Assembly: GCA_023014365.1 (NCBI GenBank)
Contig: JAEBUN010000047.1
Location: 1 to 64,000, forward strand
Reading direction: 5' to 3'
Source of the DNA: Lepiota brunneoincarnata
Taxonomy: Eukaryota; Basidiomycota; Agaricomycetes; Agaricales; Agaricaceae
Length of the DNA: 64,000 nt
The translations under genes and the position numbers were made by a program. This document shows positions 48,778 through 57,019 of this stretch, in pieces. How positions within the stretch are numbered: position 1 is the first letter of the stretch; the number at the start of each line of letters is the position of its first letter. Under the pieces are notes generated by a model. The model did not search any database. It saw only the letters and a program-made list of their open reading frames with translations, and had not been told where the DNA came from.

Positions 48778-49475
48778 TGTTATGATCCGTGCTCCTTCTG
48801 TATCCGAGGATAACTGGAGACGGCCTTCAATCACTCTACAAGGTGTCCGAGACGGTTGGCCTTATAGAGCTTAGTGGATCGCGCTCAGTGAGATAACGAG
48901 GGAAGACGCCAAGTTAAGGCAGAGAGGTAAACGACCGCTGTTAACAAGATTAAAGCTTAGGGCTTTAATCTCTACTTGTACAGGCCTTATATACCTATGA
49001 GGTGCTATATACTCGTTATAGGTTACTTGGCTGTTCTACTGGTCGTGCGCAGTCCTGACCATGATGCACATCCTGGCTGATGGCATCCTAGCGTTATTTA
49101 TATTACAATGAGTCAGTACTCTCGCTACTGCTGTGCGATGTTCCATCGCTTTCCTCTGACTCATAATCTCCTTCTCCCGATTGTATCTCCATGGAGTCTT
49201 CTCCATTCTCGCTCTCCATTCTCTCGGTGCTTCCATCCGTATCGGAGGTTGGATCGGTTGATCCATGGTTATCTTCCTCGTCCTCGGGGTATTCCAATAT
49301 ATCCTCCAGGGTTATCTCCATCCCTGCTTCTCTCGCCAGGTCCTGCATGGCGGTGTAGTATTCTCCTTCCTTGTCTTCGTATTCTTGTGCCCGTAATTGG
49401 TCTGTAGTCTCCTGTACCCATCTTGTAAAGTCGAACAGTAGTTCTTGTTCCTCCCGGTCTGGACTGTTCATAACA
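48778..49475 (-). repeat. gypsy-2 3' LTR
   Basis: 698 bp. In element orientation begins TGTTATGAACAGTCC and ends GGATCATAACA. Same length and, as far as I can see, same sequence as 56,322-57,019. Confidence 0.95.
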
Positions 49476-50674
49476 TTATCCCCTTCGTAAGGTCTGATGT
49501 CCTCATCAGACATATCCTCAGTATAATCCGACAGGCTCTCCTGTAATGTTTGATTCGGCGATGGGGTCCCAGTCGAAGTATGGGTCGGGTTCTGGGGAGT
49601 CGCTTCGGTAGCTTGGTGGTCTGGGGATGGCGGGTCTCGGGTGAGGTCGATGACGATGGGTTCTCTGGAGTGAGTGGTGGCGGGTGTGCCGAAGGATCGA
49701 TTCAGGAAGTCGGTGGCTTCCACTAGTAGATGTGGTGGTGGCGTTGGTGGTCGGAATGACGACGGGGGCATTTTGAATTCGGGTGCGGAGGGGTCTGGCT
49801 GAAGCGGGGCGCTGCTCGGTGTTTGCAACAATGTGTCGAATATTGTTGTTTGTGGTTTCGCGTGTGAGGGATCGAGCTCTGCTTGGTATTCCTCGTGGGC
49901 GGCGATACAGGCCAGGTACCATACTTGCGGGTTGATGCTGGTAAGGGTTTCTCTCGCAGTGCTTCTCGTAATGGCCTGGGGCAATCTTTCGACAATATCG
50001 ACATTGGTAGCGCGGGCATCCTGCTTTGATATGGCCGAATCGACGGCAGCAATTGCAGCGAGTTCGGGTGGTGGATAAGTGAGTGGTGGTAGTCCCGATG
50101 GGGGCGTCATTAGAAGCAGATATAGCTTGTACAACACTTGATGGTTGGTTACTCGTATCCACCATGGGAGGGTTGGAAGGTTGGGTGGTGGTCCCGATAG
50201 GTAGGATAGGGCGGTCCTGACTTCCGCTTCCATTGCTCGGGCTTGGGATCGGACTCTCGAACGGGAATTCGGTGAGAGCGGTTGATAGCATGGCAGAAAT
50301 GGTATTGCGGTCCTGTTCCTCTGTTGCGCTAGAAAGAATAGTGGCGCATAATTTTTCGAATTCTGTTGCTCGGTCGTGGACGAGGCGCTTGTGATACAGA
50401 AGAGCAGTAAATGTCTTCCAGCAGGTGTCGACCAGGGGTACCATCGCTGGACTGCGTTTAAGACGGGTTCCGGTAATATGAAAGGGAACTTCGTGTAAAA
50501 GGATGGATCGTATCTCGGGTTGGTTGGAGGGAAGGAAGGTATGCCGGATGATATAAGGACTGTTGGTCCTGTCTGGTTGGTCGTCAACGGTATTGGTGGC
50601 AGGGTTAGGTTGGCTATTTCCTTCGACGCGGTTCGCCAGGGATATGATTCTTTCCCGGATGAGAAGGCGTCCAT
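49103..50674 (-). CDS. gypsy-2 long overlapping ORF running into the 3' LTR (523 codons)
   Basis: Opens MDAFSSGKESYPWRTASKEI, overlaps the zinc-knuckle ORF completely in another frame, passes through the polypurine tract (EGDNVMNSPD) and ends inside the 3' LTR. The LTR-encoded last 122 residues are very acidic and ordered-looking (LLFDFTRWVQETTDQL, ITLEDILEYPEDEEDN). The 5' LTR holds the same open frame. It may be a genuine second product, or a frame kept open by the composition of the other ORF. No family recognised. Confidence 0.35.
   Translation of the reverse strand: MDAFSSGKESYPWRTASKEIANLTLPPIPLTTNQTGPTVLISSGIPSFPPTNPRYDPSFYTKFPFILPEPVLNAVQRWYPWSTPAGRHLLLFCITSASSTTEQQNSKNYAPLFFLAQQRNRTAIPFLPCYQPLSPNSRSRVRSQARAMEAEVRTALSYLSGPPPNLPTLPWWIRVTNHQVLYKLYLLLMTPPSGLPPLTYPPPELAAIAAVDSAISKQDARATNVDIVERLPQAITRSTARETLTSINPQVWYLACIAAHEEYQAELDPSHAKPQTTIFDTLLQTPSSAPLQPDPSAPEFKMPPSSFRPPTPPPHLLVEATDFLNRSFGTPATTHSREPIVIDLTRDPPSPDHQATEATPQNPTHTSTGTPSPNQTLQESLSDYTEDMSDEDIRPYEGDNVMNSPDREEQELLFDFTRWVQETTDQLRAQEYEDKEGEYYTAMQDLAREAGMEITLEDILEYPEDEEDNHGSTDPTSDTDGSTERMESENGEDSMEIQSGEGDYESEESDGTSHSSSESTDSL
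49476..49488 (-). other. gypsy-2 polypurine tract
   Basis: In element orientation CGAAGGGGATAA directly precedes the 3' LTR. Confidence 0.7.
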
Positions 50675-50732
50675 CGTTGTCTGGCTCTGGGAGGTCTGGG
50701 GTGGTTGCTCGAGTGTTGGGTGGTTGGGTCAT
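49518..50732 (-). CDS. gypsy-2 post-pol ORF with two zinc knuckles (404 aa)
   Basis: Starts MTQPPNTRATTPDLPEPDND and overlaps the 3' end of pol by about 120 bases in another frame. The N-terminal half is helical (PLVDTCWKTFTALLYHKRLV, RATEFEKLCATILSSATEEQ). The middle has CNCCRRFGHIKAGC (CX2CX4HX4C) and CRYCRKIAPGHYEKHC (CX2CX6HX4C). The C-terminal part is basic and then Pro/Ser/Asp-rich (SPEPDPYFDWDP). The knuckle pair is conserved in the degenerate gypsy-1 at the same place, which shows the frame is real. It is not an envelope: no signal peptide or membrane span. Possibly a second nucleocapsid-like or RNA-handling protein; this is inference. Confidence 0.7.
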   Translation of the reverse strand: MTQPPNTRATTPDLPEPDNDGRLLIRERIISLANRVEGNSQPNPATNTVDDQPDRTNSPYIIRHTFLPSNQPEIRSILLHEVPFHITGTRLKRSPAMVPLVDTCWKTFTALLYHKRLVHDRATEFEKLCATILSSATEEQDRNTISAMLSTALTEFPFESPIPSPSNGSGSQDRPILPIGTTTQPSNPPMVDTSNQPSSVVQAISASNDAPIGTTTTHLSTTRTRCNCCRRFGHIKAGCPRYQCRYCRKIAPGHYEKHCERNPYQHQPASMVPGLYRRPRGIPSRARSLTRETTNNNIRHIVANTEQRPASARPLRTRIQNAPVVIPTTNATTTSTSGSHRLPESILRHTRHHSLQRTHRHRPHPRPAIPRPPSYRSDSPEPDPYFDWDPIAESNITGEPVGLY

Positions 50733-53700
50733 TGGTGGGGTTGTCTAGTTTGTGGGCCCTTTTATATTCTTCAATGACTTCCTTGGCGTTCTCCAGGTTT
50801 GCTTCTGGCTCCCAGGAATCCTCGGTGGGAAGGTATCCTTTCCATCTGACTAGGAATTGATACTTGTTCCGGAATTTTCTGTGGCGCAGTATTGACTCGA
50901 CCTCGTATTCTTCTTCTCCATTTACAAGGTCGGGTGGTGGGGCTGTGTTGTATTCCCCATGCGTATCGTTCTCTTCTGCAGGCATTAGGAGGCTCGCATG
51001 AAACTTGTTGTGGATCTTCCATTTGATGGGTAATTTTAGTTCATAGGTTACAGGTCCGAGTTTTCTTGTTATGGTGAAGGGACCTTCTCGGCGTTGGGCC
51101 AGTTTCTTTGAGGCGTACTGAATTGGGAGGTTGCGGTTGTCGAGCCAAACCTTCTGTCCAACTTTTAGATTGATATCTGGCCGGTTATATCTTGCAGCCA
51201 TTTTTAGTCTGGCTTGTTCATGCGCAGCTTGAGCTTCTTGGCGTATCTTGGCGAGGTATTTAAACTTCTCTCCTATTGCTGGAATGTTCGTTGGCTCCTC
51301 GGAGGTCGGGAATCCTTTGGGGCTTGATCCATAGAGGAGTTCAAATGGGGTATGTTGGTGTTCGGCGTGTGTTTTCGAGTTGTGGACATATTCCAGGAGT
51401 GGGAGTGCCTTTACCCATTTGTTTGGGTTCGATGAGCAATAGATGCCAAGGTAGAGTTCTATTTCTTGATTGAATCGCTCTGTTTGTCCGTCTGTCTGGG
51501 GGTGGTAGGCGGTAGAGAGTGCTTGTTCGATTCCGAGTTGTTTGTAGAATTCTTTCATGGATTTGGCAGCGAATCTGGGGTCGCGATCACTGAGAACTTT
51601 CTCGGGAAGGCCAAATCTAGAGAATAGCCGTTTGATAAGAATTTCGGCGATCTTGTCCGCGTTGGCAGTTTTCGCAGTAGGTTCTAGAATTATCCCCTTC
51701 GTAAGCTGGTCGACCACGACCAGTATAGAATCATGGGGTCCGTCCGGGGGTAGGTCTGTGATAAGATCCATCGAGATGTTCGAGAATGGACGGGTAGAAC
51801 GGGGTCCAGGGATAGGTTGAAGCGGTGGTTTTAGGGGGTGGCGATTGATCTTGTATTGTTGGCAAGCGCCACATCCTTTGACGTAGTTTTTGACAAATGA
51901 TCGCATCCCGGGCCAGTAGGCGTATTCCTGGAGTTTTCTAGTTGTTTCTGCGATTCCAGGGTGTCCTGCGGTGGGTGAGTCGTGTACTCTTTGCAGTAAG
52001 CGGCGTCTGAGGTGTAGATCTTGTGGTATAAATAGCTTTCCTTGAACGCGTGGGTGTCCTGAGTCATCTTCTTGGGCGATGTCGGTCTGTTTCTTTTTCT
52101 TCCACAGCTCTTTTATTTCCTTCTTGGTGTTTTCGTCGATAATATGGATATGTTGTGGCTGTTCTGGGGTGAAGAATTTGGCAGGGAGTGCAACGACCTG
52201 TTTGTTGTCTCTTGTCTTGGGTTCATGATCGGGTCGTCTGGAAAGGGCATCTGCTGGTCCGTTTTTCTTTCCAGGGATATGTCGGATTTCGATGTCAAAT
52301 CGTTGCATGTAGGCAATCCATCGGGCTTGTCTTCTGCTGAGGTCTTCGGGTTTTCTCCAGCGGCGAAGGTTGTCGTGATCTGACCATACGATGGTCTTGT
52401 GTGATGATCCTTCTATGTGGTGACGCCATTCTTTGAGTGCTCGGATAATGGCGAAGAGTTCCTGTTCGGAGCAATGATAGTTGCGTTCGGCTGGTGAGAA
52501 TCCTTTCGAGAAGTATGCGACTGGGTGTTTAACTCCATTGTTGTCGCGTTGAAGTAGGACTGCTCCTGATGCAAATAGTGATGCGTCGCATTCGATTTCG
52601 AAGGGTTTGTCTCGGTCGGGGACCATTAGTACTGGTTCGCTTTGGAATTTCCTCTTGAGAGTATCGAAGGCGTTCTGGCATTCTTCTGTCCATTCGAATT
52701 TCTTGGTTTTGGACATTAGGGCATTGAGAGGTTTTGCCCATGTGGCGTATTGGTGTATGAATTTTCGATAGAAGTTGCAAAATCCTATGAATTTTCGTAC
52801 GTCGCGCGGAGTAGTTGGTGTTGGCCATTCAGCGATGCCTTTGAGCTTTGCTGGGTCCATCGAAACTGAGTCGGGAGTGATAATAACTCCTAGATATTCG
52901 AGTCGTTGTCGTTCGAATTCGCATTTCTCGGTTTTGAGGTATAAATCGTTGTCCTTGAGTATCTTGAGTACTTCTCTTGTGAGGCGTCGAAGCTCTTGTT
53001 TTGTTTTTGCGTGAATGAGGATGTCGTCCATGTAAACGATTACTCCTCCATTGTCGATGAGTTTTCGGAATAATGAGTCCATCATGGTTTGGAATGTTGC
53101 TGGGGAGTTACACATTCCAAAGAACATAACCGTGGGTTCGAATAGTCCTCGGGGTGTCCTGAAGGCTCCTTTCCATTCATCTCCTTTGCGTATGCGGATG
53201 TTGTTGTATCCTGCTCGTACGTCGAGTTTGGTAAAGTACTTCGATCCTCGGAGTTTGTCGAGAATATGAGAGATGAGGGGGAGGTTGTACGCATTTTTGA
53301 CGGTATGCTCGTTGAGGTACCTGTAGTCTTGACAGGGGCGTAGTTTTCCATCTTTCTTTCCTACGAAGAAGAAAGGTGATGCCATTGGCGATTCGGATGG
53401 TCGAATGTATCCCTTTTGAAGGTTTTCTTCTAGGAACGTGTCGAGTTCCTTTTCTTCATTGAGGGAGAGTCGGTAGGACTTCATGGCAATTGGCTTGAAT
53501 GATTCCTTGAGTTCAATTTTGTGATCCCATGGTCGTTGTGGGGGGAATCGTTCGGCTTGTTTCTTGCTAAATACTGGGAGGTATTCGTGGAATTCCGTGG
53601 GTACGACTTTTCTTGGGTCGTCGCTTTTCTTTTCTCCGTGTTGTACGGCAAGGAATTGTGATGCTGAGGCTTTGAAGTTGATTTCTTCGAAGCTTGTGGG

Positions 53701-54282
53701 TTCTAGGGTGGAGATGTGGTTGAGTTGGTCGTTATAGATCCAGTCAGGTTCCATGGATTGGATGAGTTCTCGGAATATAGTGTTGTCCCAACGTTCGTTT
53801 CTCCAGCGTAGTTGTTTGGCATCCCAGTCGATGTCTGGGTTGTGCTCTGCAAGCCAAGGGAATCCAAGGATGAGTCTTGGGCTTCCGAGGGAGACTACTT
53901 TTGGTTTGATCTCCATATTCTTCCCGTTAACCGTTAGGTTGAGGGTCGTGTAGTGGGTGGCTGTTCCGTTTTCGTTAACAGATCCATCGGCATTTCGTAC
54001 TTCGATGGGTCGATCGAGGGGTGTTGTTTTGAATGAATGTTGTTTGACCATTCCGGGGTCAATGAAGTTTCCTGCTGCTCCTGAGTCGAGTAGGGCGAGT
54101 AGTTCCACGCTTTCGGGTCCTTCCTTAGTGAACTTGTGTTTTCGGATTCGACAGGGTAGATGTATTACGCGTGCTGACGATTCCTGTAACTTTACAACAT
54201 TAATATCATTTTGTGAATGAGAAAGGGAAGGAGGTCTTTGTGGAGGGCTAGACGTGGTGGCTAGTCTCCTTAGGCAAAATCC
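50614..54282 (-). CDS. gypsy-2 pol polyprotein (protease-RT-RNase H-integrase-chromodomain)
   Basis: The frame opens just upstream of the gag stop and its first ATG is at 54,108, giving 1,164 residues from there. Protease: LLALLDSGAAGNFID (residues 3-17). RT: YFTKLDVRAGYNN, then MFFGMCNSPATFQTMM and VIVYMDDILIHAK with YMDD near residue 360. RNase H: IECDASLFASGAVLL near 505 and SEQELFAIIRALKEW. Integrase: H..H in VHDSPTAGHPG, CGACQQY, then ISMDLITDLP, VLSDRDPRF and TDGQTERFNQE, the D-D-E triad. The C-terminus has a chromodomain (EEEYEVESILRHRKF, QFLVRWKGYLPTEDSWEPEA, about 1,062-1,115), which targets chromoviruses to heterochromatin. No lesions seen. Confidence 0.95.
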   Translation of the reverse strand, partial: GFCLRRLATTSSPPQRPPSLSHSQNDINVVKLQESSARVIHLPCRIRKHKFTKEGPESVELLALLDSGAAGNFIDPGMVKQHSFKTTPLDRPIEVRNADGSVNENGTATHYTTLNLTVNGKNMEIKPKVVSLGSPRLILGFPWLAEHNPDIDWDAKQLRWRNERWDNTIFRELIQSMEPDWIYNDQLNHISTLEPTSFEEINFKASASQFLAVQHGEKKSDDPRKVVPTEFHEYLPVFSKKQAERFPPQRPWDHKIELKESFKPIAMKSYRLSLNEEKELDTFLEENLQKGYIRPSESPMASPFFFVGKKDGKLRPCQDYRYLNEHTVKNAYNLPLISHILDKLRGSKYFTKLDVRAGYNNIRIRKGDEWKGAFRTPRGLFEPTVMFFGMCNSPATFQTMMDSLFRKLIDNGGVIVYMDDILIHAKTKQELRRLTREVLKILKDNDLYLKTEKCEFERQRLEYLGVIITPDSVSMDPAKLKGIAEWPTPTTPRDVRKFIGFCNFYRKFIHQYATWAKPLNALMSKTKKFEWTEECQNAFDTLKRKFQSEPVLMVPDRDKPFEIECDASLFASGAVLLQRDNNGVKHPVAYFSKGFSPAERNYHCSEQELFAIIRALKEWRHHIEGSSHKTIVWSDHDNLRRWRKPEDLSRRQARWIAYMQRFDIEIRHIPGKKNGPADALSRRPDHEPKTRDNKQVVALPAKFFTPEQPQHIHIIDENTKKEIKELWKKKKQTDIAQEDDSGHPRVQGKLFIPQDLHLRRRLLQRVHDSPTAGHPGIAETTRKLQEYAYWPGMRSFVKNYVKGCGACQQYKINRHPLKPPLQPIPGPRSTRPFSNISMDLITDLPPDGPHDSILVVVDQLTKGIILEPTAKTANADKIAEILIKRLFSRFGLPEKVLSDRDPRFAAKSMKEFYKQLGIEQALSTAYHPQTDGQTERFNQEIELYLGIYCSSNPNKWVKALPLLEYVHNSKTHAEHQHTPFELLYGSSPKGFPTSEEPTNIPAIGEKFKYLAKIRQEAQAAHEQARLKMAARYNRPDINLKVGQKVWLDNRNLPIQYASKKLAQRREGPFTITRKLGPVTYELKLPIKWKIHNKFHASLLMPAEENDTHGEYNTAPPPDLVNGEEEYEVESILRHRKFRNKYQFLVRWKGYLPTEDSWEPEANLENAKEVIEEYKRAHKLDNPTNDPTTQHSSNHPRPPRARQRWTPSHPGKNHIPGEPRRRK

Positions 54283-55394
54283 TTAACCAGAGGGGCGTCT
54301 GGGTGGTTGGATTCATTTGCAAAATGTTCGTAGATGTCCTCGACTTCCTCGTCGGTTGCATCTTCTAGTATGTTGTATAGGGAATTTTTCTTCCTATAAC
54401 TTGCTTGTCTTCTTCTGGATATCGCATTTGACCGGTTTCTGGCATCCAAATTGCGGGGTAATTCGGATCGGCGATATATTGTCTTCTTGGTGGGGCATTC
54501 GCGGGCGAAGTGTCCAGTCTTGCGGCAGTTGAAACATCTCTTTTCTTTGAGATCCTTTCTTTGGGCGTCCGTGAGGATTGCATTGAGGGCTTCGCGGGTG
54601 CGTTCTTGTACCAACTGGTGGAGTCTGTCTTCTTCGGTTTCCTCGTCTTCATCAGCTTCTTCGGCGAGTAGATCTGGCTCGTCCTCAAAGTCGAGGTTGT
54701 AGACTGCTTCGGCGAGTTGGTCAATATCCATTGCGTTAGGGTCTGTTGCTTGATAGGGCAGTGGGACACGGCGCGTAAAAGCATTTCTTTTCCCTTTAAA
54801 TGGGCGAGTGCGCGAAGTCGTTGGAAACGAGGGAGTTCCTCGAGTTTGCATATAGTCGCGTTGAGTTTGTAGTATTTGATATGCTGTTCGAGCTTGCTTG
54901 AACCAGTCGCTGAGTTTGTTTCCTGGATTGAGGCTAATTGTCTTGATTGCGACGGGGCGATCCAGCCCGTTCTTGAAATAGTTGACCGCCGCCACTCCAT
55001 CTCCAAGGTCGGCCTGATAGGCGAGTATCTGGAACTGGGATATGTAATCATCGATATATCGTCCATTCTGTTTGAGGTGGCGGATTCTGTCCATTGCGTC
55101 GGCGGGGACATTGTTTGGGGCGAAGGATGTATCGAGTCCTTCGAGAAATTTCTTCCATGTCGGAAGGGTCTGGCTTCCATCAAGTTCTTTGTTTGATTCC
55201 AAGAATGCTCCTCTCCATGTTGCGGCGGGGCCGGTGGACATGTATGAAAGGGCAAATTGTATCTTGGTCTTGTCATCGGAAAAGGCTCCTGGCTTTGCAT
55301 CGATGTATAGTTGTACTGCATCCTTCCAGAGGCGGAAGTAGTCGGTCTCTCCATTAAAGGTTGGGGGTGTGTTAATTTTTGCGGAGGAGGCCAT
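54270..55394 (-). CDS. gypsy-2 gag (374 aa from the ATG shown)
   Basis: MASSAKINTPPTFNG opens a capsid domain (ETDYFRLWKDAVQLYIDA, LPTWKKFLEGLDTSFAP, YIDDYISQFQILAYQADLGD), then DPNAMDIDQL, an acidic linker, and the nucleocapsid knuckle CFNCRKTGHFAREC. It ends PLVKDFA and stop at 54,270. Pol follows in the -1 frame with an overlap of only about 11 bases. The same frame stays open upstream of this ATG through a Ser/Pro/Thr-rich region to about 55,850, and DEESTTSDINN directly precedes the ATG, so the true protein may be longer at its N-terminus. Confidence 0.85.
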   Translation of the reverse strand: MASSAKINTPPTFNGETDYFRLWKDAVQLYIDAKPGAFSDDKTKIQFALSYMSTGPAATWRGAFLESNKELDGSQTLPTWKKFLEGLDTSFAPNNVPADAMDRIRHLKQNGRYIDDYISQFQILAYQADLGDGVAAVNYFKNGLDRPVAIKTISLNPGNKLSDWFKQARTAYQILQTQRDYMQTRGTPSFPTTSRTRPFKGKRNAFTRRVPLPYQATDPNAMDIDQLAEAVYNLDFEDEPDLLAEEADEDEETEEDRLHQLVQERTREALNAILTDAQRKDLKEKRCFNCRKTGHFARECPTKKTIYRRSELPRNLDARNRSNAISRRRQASYRKKNSLYNILEDATDEEVEDIYEHFANESNHPDAPLVKDFA

Positions 55395-56131
55395 ATTGTT
55401 AATGTCAGAGGTTGTGGATTCCTCGTCGGAAGTGTGAATAGACCTGGTAGTGGGGCTAACTTCGGATGGTTCGGATTGTACAGGGGAACTGGATCGAGGC
55501 GGTGAGTGTACCGGTGATCCAAGTGGTGATGTGAGGGGTGAGAATGTTCTTGGGGGTTTCTGTTGCGAAGTGTTGTCGCTAGTTCTTGTACTTGTTGAGG
55601 GTTGAGGACCGGAGGATGGGGTAGATGTTCTATGAATCGGCTCCCCGAGCTTTGAGCGGGTAGAGGTGGCAGTTCTTTCAGGTGGTGGTTGTTTAGGTAG
55701 GGATTGAAGAACTGATGCTGGGGGTGCTGGGTATCCTGGGTCTTCTGTTCGACGTTGAACTCTCTCGGTAGGTTGTGTAGGGTACGGTGCGGAACCAGAG
55801 GGTGAACGAGTGAGGGGTATAGGTTTTGTTTTCTTTTTAGGGTCCGTGGTGGAGGGGGTGTGAAGTCGGGTTCGGAGTCGGTTGTTGACCAGTCAGAACT
55901 GTTGGATTCTTCGTAGTCGGTGGCAAGGGGGTCGTTTCGGTTTGTAGACAGGGTGAAGAGGGAAGAAGTCGAAGGTGAAGGTGAGGGTGAATAAACAACG
56001 CTTGCGGGTGCGTTATCCCAATCGACGCTTGAAGGTGCGGATGACCTGTATACAACGCTTACGGGTGCGTTATCCCAATCAACACTTAAAGGTGTGGATG
56101 ACCTATCAACGCTTTCGGTGCGTCTGACCAA
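55390..56131 (-). other. gypsy-2 leader with tandem repeats
   Basis: An ATG at 56,131 opens a frame that overlaps gag for about a kilobase; the part ahead of gag encodes a repeat DWDNAPVSVVY / DWDNAPASVVY of 19 residues. At DNA level the unit CAACGCTT(G/A)CGGGTGCGTTAT recurs with a 57 bp period at about 55,996 and 56,053, with a partial third copy at 56,107. It may be untranslated leader or an N-terminal gag extension. Confidence 0.4.
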
Positions 56132-56305
56132 GGGTGCAGAGGGTATGGTGGCCTGCTCTACGGGGGTGTATCACCGGACAGCGACAAGGCGTGTCGTCAG
56201 ATACGGTTGGCACTCGGATAGCGATAAAGCGTATCGTCTGCCGGTGTGGAAGGGTAGCGACAAGGCGTACCGATACCACGGGGTGTACGATGGAGGTTGT
56301 CCAAA

Positions 56306-56321
56306 GGAAGCTTTAATCTAA
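56306..56321 (-). other. gypsy-2 primer-binding site, self-priming type
   Basis: Two bases inside the 5' LTR boundary, element orientation reads AGATTAAAGCTT. The complement AAGCTTTAATCT is present within the LTR (56,490-56,501 and 48,946-48,957 region). Tf1/sushi-type self-priming is the simplest explanation. Confidence 0.55.
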
Positions 56322-57019
56322 TGTTATGATCCGTGCTCCTTCTGTATCCGAGGATAACTGGAGACGGCCTTCAATCACTCTACAAGGTGTCCGAGACGGT
56401 TGGCCTTATAGAGCTTAGTGGATCGCGCTCAGTGAGATAACGAGGGAAGACGCCAAGTTAAGGCAGAGAGGTAAACGACCGCTGTTAACAAGATTAAAGC
56501 TTAGGGCTTTAATCTCTACTTGTACAGGCCTTATATACCTATGAGGTGCTATATACTCGTTATAGGTTACTTGGCTGTTCTACTGGTCGTGCGCAGTCCT
56601 GACCATGATGCACATCCTGGCTGATGGCATCCTAGCGTTATTTATATTACAATGAGTCAGTACTCTCGCTACTGCTGTGCGATGTTCCATCGCTTTCCTC
56701 TGACTCATAATCTCCTTCTCCCGATTGTATCTCCATGGAGTCTTCTCCATTCTCGCTCTCCATTCTCTCGGTGCTTCCATCCGTATCGGAGGTTGGATCG
56801 GTTGATCCATGGTTATCTTCCTCGTCCTCGGGGTATTCCAATATATCCTCCAGGGTTATCTCCATCCCTGCTTCTCTCGCCAGGTCCTGCATGGCGGTGT
56901 AGTATTCTCCTTCCTTGTCTTCGTATTCTTGTGCCCGTAATTGGTCTGTAGTCTCCTGTACCCATCTTGTAAAGTCGAACAGTAGTTCTTGTTCCTCCCG
57001 GTCTGGACTGTTCATAACA
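56322..57019 (-). repeat. gypsy-2 5' LTR
   Basis: 698 bp, matching 48,778-49,475 throughout by eye. It also contains the 122-codon acidic frame beginning MNSPDREEQELL. Confidence 0.95.

Larger units (their letters stand above)
48778..57019 (-). mobile_element. gypsy-2: apparently intact Ty3/gypsy chromovirus
   Basis: 8,242 bp, transcribed leftwards. Its 698 bp LTRs appear identical by eye, with a perfect 5 bp target duplication TTGGA (48,773-48,777 and 57,020-57,024). It has an uninterrupted pol frame of at least 1,164 codons with all catalytic residues, a gag with zinc knuckle, and a post-pol zinc-knuckle ORF. All this marks a recent, possibly active insertion. Confidence 0.9.

Noticed and set aside
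49108..49407. 99-codon plus-strand ORF present in both gypsy-2 LTRs
   Set aside because: Its duplication only reflects the LTR repeat; antisense to the acidic LTR frame, no domain.
54365..56131. 588-codon minus-strand frame overlapping gypsy-2 gag
   Set aside because: Its right half runs over the gag capsid and knuckle in another frame, has no domain of its own and is Ser/Pro-rich; treated as a shadow, apart from the leader repeats.
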